From positions 22,746 to 63,727 of the forward strand of contig KQ965889.1 of NCBI GenBank assembly GCA_001574975.1: a stretch of DNA of 40,982 nt, given 5' to 3'. Positions 1-10,620 of the stretch are shown in pieces (within the stretch, counting starts at the first letter, position 1; each line of letters begins with the position of its first letter). The stretch comes from Gonapodya prolifera JEL478 (Eukaryota; Monoblepharomycota; Monoblepharidomycetes; Monoblepharidales; Gonapodyaceae). Under the pieces are notes generated by a model. That model saw only the letters and a list, made by a program, of their open reading frames with translations. It was not told the DNA's origin and did not search any database. Made by a program: the position numbers and the translations under genes.

Positions 1-1212
1 GATCCCACAGTACGTACTGCGAGCTAAGTTTTGAAACCTCATGAACTGATTCCGGTTTTCATTTCTCAGACCGACTTCCGTATCAGCGCTACTGGTGTTA
101 TATTGGACAATAACCATGCTACCGAAATCGTGAAGAAGCTTAAACTGACAGGTGAGCGGAACTGAATCTTGTAACCATCTTGGTTATCAATCTGGGGTCC
201 CTCTTTCCAGGTGTACCATACAAAATTTTCAAAAATACTGCATTTGTGAAAGATATGTTTACATCAGCTTTGGAAATCGCGAAGTTTGAAGGTGCAGCTA
301 TTAGAACTGTTAGTGGAATCAGAGGTCAAGTGAAGCGAGCGCTTGCTGTGAGTGGTTTCCGTTTCTCTACAACGATGTACTGGTAGTCACCTGTTTCACA
401 TTTACAGACACCCGAAGGGTGTTTTCGAGCTGCGTTTGAAGACAAGGTTCTGATGTCAGGTGAGATATTACGATTACTAGAATTGATTTACCTTGTCAGC
501 GGCCGCCAGTTTTCACGTGAATCTTTTTGCAGATATCGTGATACTTCGAACTTGGTATCCTGTGGTACCGAAACGCTATTATAATCCAGTGACTTCTTTA
601 TTGCTCCCCGAAAAGTCTTCTTGGCGTGGAATGCGAACCATGGCGCAAATCAGGAAGGACACAGGCCTGGAAGTCGCTCAGAACTCAGATTCAGCGTACA
701 AGGTAGCAAATATTTTCGGGGTACAAGAACGAATTAAAGCTAAACAACCTTTGTCGGTCCTCAGTCGATTGAACGACCTCTGCGACGGTTCAACCCGCTC
801 AGGATCAGCAAGTCTCTTCAAGGGACGCTTCCGTTTTCCAGCAAACCTAAAATGGTTCCAAAGAAGCAGAAGCCGACGCTGCTGGAGCGAAGAGCTGTTG
901 TCATGGAGACTGACGAGAAGCGGATTTACACCTTGATGCAGCAATTAAACACGATCAGACAAGACAAACTAGCGAAGCAAAAGCAGAAAAAACAGGAAAC
1001 GCAAGTCGCACGGAAGAAGGTAGCGGTGTGTATAGACTGCAGCGTTTGTGTGCTTCTGCAGTGTGGACTTGACTGACTGTTCGATCTGATTCCAGGCTAA
1101 AGAAGAAAAAATTGCATCGGAAAAAGGAAAAGCGAAGCGGAAGGAAACCTTCCGCATGCAGGGGCTTCAAAGTGAGCACGGGAGGGCAACGAAGAAGCGG
1201 AAACTCTCGTAG
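1..1212 (+). CDS. BMS1: Ribosome biogenesis GTPase BMS1, C-terminal part (5' partial)
   Basis: BMS1 is a nucleolar GTPase of the small-subunit processome that acts in 18S rRNA maturation with RCL1. Only the C-terminal third is inside the window. The first clear exon starts near base 70 after a ttctcag acceptor, with DFRISATGVILD and then VKKLKLTG. This runs across an intron (about 152-210) into VPYKIFKNTAFVKDMF and IRTVSGIRGQVK, then PEGCFRAAFEDKVLMSD, ILRTWYPV and YNPVTSLLLPEKSSWRGMRT. All are characteristic of the BMS1/TSR1 C-terminal domain. The last exons are lysine-rich (KQKQKKQETQVARKK, AKEEKIASEKGKAKRKETF), as in the family tail, and end with a TAG at 1210-1212. Introns are short GT-AG. 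Identification is by recognisable family sequence; exact exon ends in the middle are approximate. Confidence 0.93.
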
Positions 1213-1266
1213 ACACTGGGGCATTGTTGCTGCGTTTCGTACTCATATCAAATTAGAATACACGCA

Positions 1267-1294
1267 ATATATATATATATATATATGTATATAT
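1267..1294. repeat. AT dinucleotide microsatellite
   Basis: A run of (AT)n broken by a single tG, in the gap between BMS1 and the cap methyltransferase gene. It lies about 110 bp upstream of the methyltransferase ATG. It may simply be low-complexity promoter DNA. Confidence 0.9.
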
Positions 1295-1405
1295 GCGTAC
1301 TTTGATGGATGATGGTTATTTTGATGGGACAGATCGAGGCGGGCAGATCGACAGGCTGAACTTCTGGATTTCAAACCACGAATCGGTCCCCACTTGCGAC
1401 AGCAA

Positions 1406-2498
1406 ATGAAGCGCAAACAGGATGATTTCACCGAACCCGAAGCTAAGAGGCAAGGCTCTTCCGTAGCGGCTCACTACAATGCGCTAAGCAGAGACATGAC
1501 CCACCGGTCGGGAAGTCGAATCCTGCAATTGAGGAATTTCAACAACTGGATCAAAGCATCGTTAATCCAACGCTATACACGGCCAGGGGACTCAGTCTTT
1601 GATCTCGGCTGTGGGAAGGGAGGTGATCTTAACAAGTGGCAAATCGCAAATATTTCCTCCCTCGTTGGTGTTGGTGAGAGCTGTTTCATACATTGCGGTT
1701 ACAAGCCTCACTCACTTTCTTTATCGTTAAGATATTGCTGAGGTGTCGGTCACACAAGCCAGGGAGCGTTTTCAGAATCTCAGGAATAACACCTTCACGG
1801 CACAGTTTCATCACGTTGACTGCTTTTCGGTTCCACTAGTCGAGCGCATTCCGGACATCCCAATGTACGACGTAGTCAGCTCCCAATTTGTCATACACTA
1901 CTCGTTTGAGTCTGAGGCCAAAGTCCGAATGATGTTGCGAAACGTCACGGAGAGACTTCGTTCTGGAGGGGTCTTCTTTGGCACAACACCGAATGCTTAC
2001 TGGATAGTGTAAGGAATATTGCTCGTCGCGTCCTCGGTAGGAGAGCTGTGAAGAGCCATTGTTCGACTACATGATCTCCAGGAAGAAGCTACGAAATACC
2101 CCCGGGCTTTCCTTTGGCAACGATATATATCGCATATCTTTCGACCAAAAGAACTCTTACCGTGCGTTCGGATGCCGTTACGTGTTCAAGCTTGAGGACG
2201 CTATCCATGACGTGCCGGAATACCTGGTCCACTTCCCAACTCTCGTGCGGTGAGTCCGATTTTTCTCACGCTAGTGCGATTACGAAGCCAAGGTCCTCGA
2301 TATAGGTTGGCTCGTGAATACGGCCTGGAGCTCATATTCAAACAGCAGTTCCATCAGATGTATCTGGAGAGTCTCAAGGACGAAGAGTCGAAGCGCCTTC
2401 TTTACCGTATGAATGTGATGAACGCAAGAGGAGAAATTGCGTTTGATGAATGGGAAGCTATTGGTGTATATTTGGCATTTGCATTTCGAAAACAATGA
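1406..2498 (+). CDS. ABD1: mRNA cap guanine-N7 methyltransferase
   Basis: Transfers a methyl group from S-adenosylmethionine to the N7 of the 5' cap guanosine of nuclear mRNA. Sequence signs are the N-terminal [20 protein letters not shown] followed by [13 protein letters not shown], the SAM-binding motif [14 protein letters not shown], then after an intron [31 protein letters not shown] (motif VSxQFxxHYxFE of the family), [36 protein letters not shown] and the final AFAFRKQ before TGA at 2496-2498. The ATG at 1406 is chosen because it opens the frame leading to the KRKQDDF basic stretch. There are at least three introns (about 1670-1737, 2007-2055, 2250-2306). The protein is short compared with yeast Abd1 because its N-terminal extension is small. 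Confidence 0.93.
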
Positions 2499-2597
2499 TA
2501 GATTGGTTGGGTGAACAACATTTGTGGCACGGAGCTCAGTCAAAATGCATAGTGCCTCGCTGCCAGGTCAAACAACAACAACACAATCACAATCACA

Positions 2598-3394
2598 ATG
2601 GTGAGCGGGAGCCGAACGCTATAGCCTCAGAGCTCGCTTGGATAGCCTGCATCAATCCATCACCCAAGTCGAGAGCCGTCGACCGCGATTACCCTCTGTT
2701 TGGCGATTTGCTCGGAGGGCTGTAGATTCCCACTCAAGCCTTGGCCAACCTTTCTTCATTTTTTTTGGTAGGCTTCTGGAGTTGATGTTGATAGCGAGTG
2801 CCTCAACGTGTTCCAGGACCTCAAGCTGAAAAAGAAGTACGCGTGAGTAATGGAGTCCAAAATCATTCAATCCGCCTTGAGCGCTTACTAGTTTCACCGC
2901 AGTTATATCGTCTACAAACTGAGTGACGACATGAAGCAGATAGTCATCGACCAAGCTGTTGAGAAAGGAACTTACGAGGAGTTCATCAAAGGCCTCCCGA
3001 AAGATGACTGTCGCTGGGCAGTGTACGACTTTGTCTACAACACGTCCGACGGGGAGAGGCACAAGATCCTGTTTTACTCTTGGTACGCGGATAATCGCTC
3101 GCGGGACGTGTCCAACTAGTTTGCCACTCTGTTACCTTTAGGTCCCCAGACACCGCAAGAATCAAATCCAAAATGGTCTACGCCGCGAGTAAAGACGCTC
3201 TGCGGAAGAAATGTGACGGCGTGTTCACCGAGATCCAGTGCACGGATCTCTCCGAGGTGGCATTCCAGACTGTTCACGACAAAGGTGAAGCATTCTTTAT
3301 CTTTTCTCCGTCAAATCACGACTAAAAAGCTCTCTACCCGCTTTTCTTCCTGCTTTGACTGCTTGGTTCTGCAGTGAACCGTATGTCTGCTTGA
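2598..3394 (+). CDS. COF1: Cofilin / actin-depolymerising factor
   Basis: Small cytosolic protein that severs and depolymerises ADP-actin filaments. The start codon alone forms the first coding exon: ATG at 2598-2600 is followed directly by a gtgagc donor. The intron runs to 2771, and coding resumes as [19 protein letters not shown]. Later exons give [19 protein letters not shown], the core [17 protein letters not shown], and [10 protein letters not shown] joined by an intron to [20 protein letters not shown], the actin-binding long helix with the conserved K-MVYA-SKDAL pattern. Next come [13 protein letters not shown] and a last small exon ending VNRMSA, TGA at 3392-3394. Length, about 140 residues, is normal for fungal cofilin. 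It converges with VPS52, leaving 82 bp between stop codons. Confidence 0.95.
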
Positions 3395-3476
3395 GTTGCC
3401 AGACGTAGGATCTCACTTCATTTTAGAGGTATCCACCATACTTTCAGGATGTAACAAATACATGAGGTCGACATAT

Positions 3477-6400
3477 TTACACTACTCGCGCAAGTCTCTT
3501 AATTTCGAGCATAACGACCTGCAAGCCAACTAGTGAAACCGACGTGCCTCTGGCGGTGAAACGTCTCTGCCATAGTTCCAGAAATTGGCGGTAGTGTACA
3601 ATCAGTCGGGTCAAGACCGCTTTCAACGCAGAAAGACGTTACGTGCTATCATGACAACCACATCGCACGAGCGCCGAAAGGCCTACCTTGCAATACCCTC
3701 ACGCCGTTTGTGAGAGTATGAAACGATTGAAGTACACTCGGATTAACTTCGGAAATTGCTGTCTTCCAAATGCTGTTGAAGTCTGACGCAATGAGCTCCA
3801 CCTTCTGACCATCAATTTTGTCGGTTGCTGTCAGGTCGCCGGCACCAATCACATTTTCACACTGCACCACCACTAACGTAAGGATTCCAGTTAAACTAAG
3901 CTCTCTTTCGACATGAAGTCGAAATCCCTTTCTCACCTCCGATTAAACCGCTAAACCTTGGACGCAGCTGCTCCTCCACGTACTCAACCATTTTATTTGC
4001 AAGCACCTGGAACGCAAATCTTTCTCAAAGACCGTCATGAATTCGTCGCTGTCACACACACCCACATTTCCGAAGTAAAGCTTCTCGCTTTCGAAGGTGG
4101 GTGCCGTGTATTCCTTAGCAGACAGTTCGATGTGTGATTTCAGTACCAAGTAAACCATCGAACGTGCCTACCGATAGAATAGAGGTGACTAAATCGTAAT
4201 TGTTGATGAGGAATATGAGGCGACTGCGTCGGTCCCCAAACTCTGCACTCACTCTGAAAAGAAGACCTTCGATTTCGTTGCGAAGGCGCGAGAGGCTAAC
4301 AATGAGCGAGAGAAAGAGATGTTTTGTTGCAGAAGCAAATCAAAGCGATCTTTTAGCACCTGTTGTGGAGGAGTGCATCATCGTAGCCTTGGTTAAGTGT
4401 AAGAATTGAAGCTGCAAATTCACTATATCGACGAGTCACCTGAGGCAAAGAGCGATTTTGAAGGGGTGATTGCAATACGAAGGTATTAAAAAGATTCACT
4501 CACAAAATGCGGAGTGGAATCCTTCGTTGGGCCAATGAGCTTCGCAGCAGACACTTTTCTCAGGCTCTCACAATGCATGTCTATGAGCGACTGGAACCTC
4601 GGCCACAGTAACATCGTGATTGCGTTCGTGAAGCTTTCGATCCCGGGTATACGCCTCTTCTGCATGATGTGCTGGGCTTGCTGATTGAGTCCAATGCACA
4701 GCAGAAGACCAACGGCGTCACACGTGGACTCGGAGTACTGCTTCACGAGACTAAGTACGAGATTGAGCGTGGGCTCGAAAATCTCGGTGAATATGGATCC
4801 GGCAACACTGGTGCCCGAGGATCCGTGGCCCTGGCGACTGCGGGGCGAGAAGAAATATTCCGTGGTGAAGATGTACTCGGAGCTGGCGTTGTCAAGGAGA
4901 AGTCGAGTGACGTTCTTGAAGATGGCTTCGAATGGGTGTCGCCAAAATATTGCGCACCGAACTGTCGAAATCAGTTTGGCGTCAGACTTGACCTCCGCCA
5001 CTACCACGTACCGCATTATTCGCCTCCGCCATCGTCACAAGGATAATCCCGGGGTCTGGTTTCAACACCACCTGCACTCTATCTCCCAGGGCAAACACAT
5101 TCGCCTTATCGTTCACCACGGGCTTGCTGACAGCTCCACCCAATCCCAAGATGGACAGACCCCTACGGGCTCCCTCTTCCGCCATCAAGTCGGAGCGGTC
5201 CGACGATGCGGGCGCCTGCAATCGGAGTGCTGCGCGGCAGTAGCGGTCAAAGAGGGCGAGGTAGTGCGCTTGCAGCGTGGCGACGTAGACGGAGCGTATC
5301 TCGGACACGGCTTCAGCGTGGCGTTCGAGAAGGAACCAGTACATGTCGCGGTTCTTGAGGAGGACTGGGGTGGGGGGAAGGCGGTTGCGGTATGCGTGTG
5401 AGACGATGAAGGGGAATGGGGAATAATTCAAGAGAAGTTGAGGCTCGTGTTCATACCGTTCTGTTGAATTATGGCGACTTTCGTGGCCGTCGTGCGCAAG
5501 GCCTTTAATTTGTCTATAATAAAGTCTCGCAGACGTTCGGTCGCCTGGTTGGGTGAAATGCGTTGAGCATTAGCGCATTTTGTCCAGATGTGAACTGCAA
5601 AGAAGCTCGGCCACCACAAGTGGCCACGCACCTTCAACCTCAGTCGTTCAAGCTCCGGTCCGATCTCCTTGAACGCTCGCAGGACGTGTTTTCTCTGCTG
5701 GCCCTTCACGTACCCGATTTTGTCGGTGAGAAGCTGGACGGCCTCCATGTAGGAATCGTTGATTCGCCGTCGCAAATTTTACTGCATTTGTGTAAGAGAT
5801 ATTGAAGGTGGAGGGTGGAAGCAACAATGCCACAGCGGTGAAGCGTACCGGATAAGGGAGGGACTGACAACAACGCCGTCAAGAAGATCGCTGAGCTGTC
5901 GCTCAACAGCCTGCAACAGAATTCGCTGAGCAAACCAAACACCTGCGGGGCAGCACGCTGGACGCCCTACCCACCGATCTATTCTTCAGCTTCACGTCCA
6001 TCCGTTCACTCCTATCCTTCAAATCCCTGATCTCGTCGGCGAGTCCACCAAGTTCGGCTTGGAACCCCTCAAAAAGACCCTCGAGGTCGGACAAGAGGTC
6101 GCTACAGCGGGATATTTGCGAGTGCAGAGTCGTAAGTTGGCGGGATGAGGTGACGTCTGGTGGGGAATAAGTGGGAGAGGGGGCGTGACGTCGAGATGAA
6201 TTCGGAGTGAAGGGAGACATCGACGTTCCGCAACTCGAAATATCCGTGGCAGCAGTGAGCGACTATCCGAGCCAGCTAATGGCGGTAGGTATCTTCGGAT
6301 GATCCATCGCCTCTATGAAGTTCCGAAAGTAGGTGTATTCCCCTTCGCCGTGCATTCGCCCCAGCGGACAGCCTCGGTCAGCGCCTAGCGGCAATTAGGC

Positions 6401-6912
6401 CTCGGGCTCGCTGCACTCGCGGGGCTCAACTCACTTCACTCGGCTTCGCCTCGTTCGTTCCGTCTCCTCCCATGAGGAATTCACAATCCATGATGTGCTC
6501 GTTTTCGACACCTTTCAGCTGCTGCTCTATATCCTTGGCATATTGACGCAAGTCCACACCCTATACGGAGGTTTAACACGGTGAAGTAGGACATGAAAGT
6601 GAGATGCTCATTTGGGCGTGACTTCAGGCTTACCTTTTCGATCGCATCTCGAATAAGCGGGTCCTCGTAAAACATATCCTCGGAGATACCACCTTCACAT
6701 AATACGAAAAAACCCACGATGCGACGGGATTCATTATATTGGGTGGTGCTCTGCCAATTGTAACTTGTAGCTGGGTAGCTGGCGTTGCACACCTCGCCCA
6801 AGTCTTCATTCCATTCAGCAAATGAAGTTTCGTCCGAGTCAGCGTCATCGTCCTCGCCGCCACCACCCTGCAAGGAGTCGAGGTGTGAGCCGCGGGTACC
6901 GTAAGAGGCCAT
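3477..6912 (-). CDS. VPS52: VPS52, subunit of the GARP/EARP tethering complex
   Basis: VPS52 is a coiled-coil subunit of GARP, which tethers endosome-derived vesicles at the trans-Golgi. The proposed start ATG (6912-6910) leads an acidic N-terminus, then DPLIRDAIEKGVDLRQYAK and IEQQLKGVENEHIMD, which match the family N-terminus. A 328-bp intron (6157-6484) splits a Tyr codon, giving IMD-Y-VTSSRQLTTLHSQ. Further landmarks: LKDRSERMDVKLKNR, FIIDKLKALRTTATKVAIIQ, LKNRDMYWFLLERH, LWPRFQSLIDMHCESLRK, FLINNYDLVTSIL, VEYVEEQLRPRFSGLI, DFNSIWKTAISEVNPSVLQS, and last exon FLELWQRRFTARGTS to IKRLARVV, TAA at 3477-3479. One 34-residue in-frame insert near 6690-6790 has no homologous counterpart that I recognise and may be an unresolved intron. 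The open frame upstream of 6912 looks like a shadow of CCDC61. Confidence 0.9.
6339..6427 (-). repeat. GC-rich intronic repeat, copy in VPS52 intron
   Basis: Lies inside the 328-bp VPS52 intron (6157-6484). Read on the minus strand, 6427 to 6372 matches 22737-22793 of the DDB1 intron over about 57 bp with about five differences: gagccccgcgag block, then ccgaggcctaa, ccgctaggcgctgaccgagg. It is followed by a variant of the tccgccggaggcgaatgac module (here ccgctggggcgaatgc). It has the same sense as its host gene. Confidence 0.85.
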
Positions 6913-7129
6913 ATAATTGGCGACATGCACCTCGATTAGGCTTTTCACGAATGCCTGGACATCTGCGTTTTCGGTCGCTCCATTTGCAGGCAAGTCCTTA
7001 GGCGTGGAAGTATCCAGCGTTGTCGTCGCTGCCGTGTCTCGACGGTAGTCGCCATGAGCGACATTGGGATTTAGCCGGGCGGATAATTGTGGACTTACAT
7101 TGACTGCATAGCGAAGACCACCGGATGCG
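6913..7129. promoter_or_regulatory. Divergent VPS52 / CCDC61 intergenic region
   Basis: 217 bp separate the two inferred start codons, so the promoters and 5' leaders of both genes must share this stretch or overlap neighbouring DNA. The minus strand is open through it, but the translated sequence is compositionally biased and not recognisable. I see no clear TATA box. Confidence 0.5.
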
Positions 7130-9150
7130 ATGGCCGCAGGCGCACCCGCGACGCTGCCGCTGACGATTGCAGGCGACGTGGGAAACTTCACGGTTACGCT
7201 CACGGTGCATTCGCTCGACGCAGCGCAGAACGCAGCGCAGGGAAGCAACGCGCGCAGAGCACCCGCGATGGGCATCGTGGCAGAAGAAAAGGATTCGCTC
7301 GAGATATGGAGGGCAGAGTTCACTGCTGATTGTGCGTTGTCCCGAAATCAATGCTGCATCGTCTCAAGGAAAAACAGTCGTAATAATCGAACGAACGTTC
7401 TGATTGCGAAAAGATGTGGAGGAAATATCGCGCCGAACGGGAAATGTCAAAAAATATCGCGTCTTTGTCGAAATGCTCGCGTCTGCGTTGCGAAAGGTGA
7501 GTTGCAATTCCTCTTATTGAACGTTTGGGGTGAAAGTCGCCTTATCCGTGTCCTACATCCCCAAAGATGAACTCAACAGTATCGCTCAGTGTCCTGACGG
7601 CTCGCGACCTCGTGCCCGCTGATCACCGCAAGCTCAAAGGTCCTGGTGCCACTCCGTTCCCTCCTTCCAACAAACGATACCTGGTGCTCGCGTACGAAGC
7701 TGCTTTTGACCGGTGAGCATCGGTGCGAGTTCTGGATTACGAAACACGGAAGACCGAGGCTGTCCGCCGGAGGCGAATGATCCGCGGAGCGGGAGAGTCA
7801 TGGTCGAAGCTGCCTGCCGGAGGCGAATTGACTGCGCGAAGCGCGAATAATGCAGCGCTATGGGCATATTCCAAACAGAGGCGAATGATCTACCCGAGGG
7901 AATACGAGAAAGGGTGGGTATGTAGGCAATGGACTGACCCCGACCAGCGTTTTCTATCCACTTCCCCTCGTCCCCCAAGACGATTACTCTCCCGAATCCG
8001 CTCGACGTGTTGTACGTGCCTTGAGAGCAGAAGTAGAGAAATTGCGGGGAGCAGTTGAGGAGAAGGATGGCGAGATCGCTCGGGTAGGTGAACCTGTACC
8101 ACCTTGATACCGCCACGTCTCACGGACGGTCGTGAACAACGTTAATGAAACGATGCGACATGTAGCTCGTTAACGAAAACGGAAATCTTCGGCGAACGCT
8201 CGAGCAGGCGCTGTCTCGCGATCGACCAGGCAAGGATCCGAACACCAACGGCCGGAATTTCATCGAGGAGCTGGACGAATTGCAGCGCGATATCGTCACA
8301 GACGTGAGTCTTTGTTTTCGGGGGTCGTGTTAAGTGATTGTTGCTAATTGTCAGATTCCATTCCGCCCGTTGAAACTTAGGATGGACGTTCACTTGCGAA
8401 CCACCTGTCACGTCTGGAAGACGTCATGCGCGCACTCCTTGTATGAAGTCTCTCATGTCTCTTTTCCTACTGCTTCACTCACAATGCACCCCTAGGCAAG
8501 ACTCGACACCCGCCGCTCGGCGGGGGATCCTCTTGTCAGATCTCGGTCTGATGTGGTTTCGGATCTCCACGAGAGGATTTCTGCCCACGCGAGAGGTCGA
8601 GCAGCTCCCTGGGACCGGGACTCGAGAGCCAAACGATTCGAAGAGTCACTGGAGAGGGGGAGACCCAGAGGACGAAGCACGAGGATAACGTGGGTGGCGC
8701 GCCAGGCTGCAGATGCAGGTACCGTTCTCAAACCCAATCGTCCAAAACGCCCCAATCGTGTTACAGCTCTCCAGCGACGCGCTCCTCCCCATACGCCCGC
8801 GGGTCCACGTCCGCCACCTCCACGCACCATCACCCGCTCGTGTCACCCCGCGCCACAACCCTCTCACCTCGGCCGCGACCGGCACCAATGACGTACCGCG
8901 CACCAACCCGCTCTCTCCCTCGCTCAACGCATTCCGCCCCCTCCCGCTCCCGATCTCTGTCACCGTTTCCCCGCTTCGACCCGACGGCGTATATCCGGGC
9001 CAGGGAAGGACGACTGCAAGAAGCGAGGGAGAAGGGTCGAGGGTGGAGCCCGGGCGGGTCTCCTGGCCGAGTAGGAGCGTCACCCTCCAGCCCAGGCCAG
9101 AGATTCGCGACGTGGACTGGGGGCAATGGAAGGTGGAATGGAGGAATGCA

Positions 9151-9195
<45 letters not shown>

Positions 9196-10015
9196 GTGGC
9201 GGAAAATGGGCTCGAGAGAAGGGTCGCAAGAGAGGAAGGTTGGAGAGTGGGGTCTTGGAAGTAGACCAGTATCGAAAGAGCGGACAGCAGGAGTGGGCGG
9301 GAATCGAAATCGGGGATTTGGGTCTGATACGTTAATCATTCGCGAGCCAACGCCAGGTAAGTGTTGCTTTGGTGGCATTGCGGGGTCTATACTTACTTTC
9401 CTTCTTAGTTTCACGTGGGTCATCGAAAAGCAGATCAAGTGAGTTCCTGCAAATACATGCACCTCGACTTGACTCAAATGGTGTGTGCTCATCTTGGGTG
9501 ATCGGACGGTCATTAGAACCACCAAGCATAGCGGCTTCCTCACGCTCGAATTCTATCACCGCTGCGTCAAATGCGGCACCGCTGAGACGTCGCAGTGAGT
9601 TGTTGATTTTTCTTTACAATGCCTGGTGGTGTTCGGCTCACCAGCTCGTCGTCATATTCTCGACCTTCTGGTGCAAGCCGATGAAACCTCATCGTCCCCA
9701 CCATCTACCTGGTCCGACGTGCGAGTGTGCTCCAATGGCGCAAGTACCAACACGATTCTGTCGTCCCGTGGAATGTTGGACCAGATTCCTGTACGAGATC
9801 GACGCCGTCCAAACGGTCGCGCGGTGAATGGAAGTAGTCGAGAGAGTTTTGTAGGACTTGTGGAACATGGTGAGCTCAGAGCAGGTTCGACTTCTATTTA
9901 TTTGTGAATCATGTGACGTGCCATTTTGACGTCTGCAGATTCGGTTGAGATTGATGGCAGACTTGCTGCTCTTTCCCAGCTCCTACGAGATGCTCACCAA
10001 GAACTCTCTTCTTGA
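7130..10015 (+). CDS. CCDC61: CCDC61/VFL3-like centriole and basal-body protein
   Basis: CCDC61 (VFL3 in Chlamydomonas) is an XRCC4-superfamily coiled-coil protein needed for basal-body rootlet assembly and centriole number or positioning. The N-terminal head is spread over exons 7130-7331 (GDVGNFTVTLTVHSL, LEIWRAEFTAD), 7414-7496 (YVEEISRRTGNVKKYRVFVE), 7567-7712 (STVSLSVLTARDL, SNKRYLVLAYEAAFDR) and 7948-8083 (VFYPLPLVPQDDY, then a coiled coil VVRALRAEVEKLRGAVEEKD). The middle is Arg/Ser/Pro-rich. FDPTAYIRAREGRLQEAREK near 8970 matches the family's FDPTAF-KA-ER motif, and the end SVEIDGRLAALSQLLRDAHQ resembles the C-terminal EIDARLxALQ. TGA at 10013-10015. The exon-intron structure between about 8700 and 9900 is uncertain. 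An in-frame hexanucleotide repeat gives Gly-Ala. Presence implies centrioles and a flagellated stage. Confidence 0.85.
7752..7892 (+). repeat. GC-rich intronic repeat, copy in CCDC61 intron
   Basis: The 235-bp intron 7713-7947 contains gaccgaggctgtccgccgg followed by aggcgaatga (7764-7780), then two more divergent copies of the ccggaggcgaatga module near 7816-7832 and 7875-7890, spaced about 52-60 bp. The joined element gaccgaggctgtccgc is shared with the VPS52 intron copy, and the ccgccggaggcgaatga module with the DDB1 copy. It has the sense orientation of the host gene. Confidence 0.82.
9151..9195 (+). repeat. In-frame hexanucleotide microsatellite (AGGAGC)n
   Basis: About seven and a half tandem aggagc units within CCDC61. 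In the frame that carries the FDPTAYIRAREG motif it encodes alternating Gly-Ala. Being a multiple of three, length changes would keep the frame. Confidence 0.95.
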
Positions 10016-10593
10016 AAATCTTGGTGCTGTGAACGGAACGCTTGTTTCCGCCGACATGCGGCGTCCGTCAAGTTCAAGTACGTTACACGAACACGAGTGT
10101 TGACTCTGATAGCAATACGAAAGCACTCTCTCTAGAGATTGAAGAGACATGTGAATATTAATGTTATGTATTTCGTATACCATCTATTTCACTTTTATGT
10201 AACGCAATTCCAAAACACGGAAAGCAATTGATCGCCAATTTTTTCGCTCAAAGCTACACTGACGACAAAGCTCCCGGCAAGATATACACTGACCGCCACG
10301 CCATTTTGCCCGCAACTTGAACTGGGGAGCAAGAGTGCGCCGGACATCGGGGGCTTGCGGGATTGAGTGAGACTGACATCGCGGGATCACGGGGATGTTT
10401 TTGGAGCATATAGCCCATTTGGGACTCTTGGAACATGATCCGAGTGGGTTCCAATCCAAAATGAGCGAGAATAATGGGGCATTGTGTCTAACTTCACTGA
10501 TGATGCCGATCGTCAACGTCGACCGCTTTGAATGAATTCACTCTCGTTCACTTTTGGGCAATGAAACTTGAATTCCACTTTATTACCCTCTGA
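10016..10593. other. Intergenic region between CCDC61 and RALGAPB
   Basis: No convincing gene is seen. A minus-strand open frame of about 110 codons (10184-10516) is Cys/Ser/Pro-rich, has no recognisable motif, and is probably chance. A short plus-strand frame from an ATG near 10454 ends at about 10532 and could be a 5' exon of RALGAPB, but I cannot join it convincingly. Confidence 0.5.
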
Positions 10594-10620
10594 ACTACGT
10601 CTGCTCTTCGTTACACTGGG

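Noticed and set aside
6925-7323. Minus-strand open frame extending VPS52 upstream with a signal-peptide-like start
   Set aside because: It overlaps the first exon of CCDC61 on the other strand, its composition is Ala/Ser/Thr-biased, and VPS52 homology begins well inside the frame.
10184-10516. 110-codon minus-strand open frame between CCDC61 and RALGAPB
   Set aside because: No recognisable motif, no clear start or splice context; kept only as an intergenic remark.
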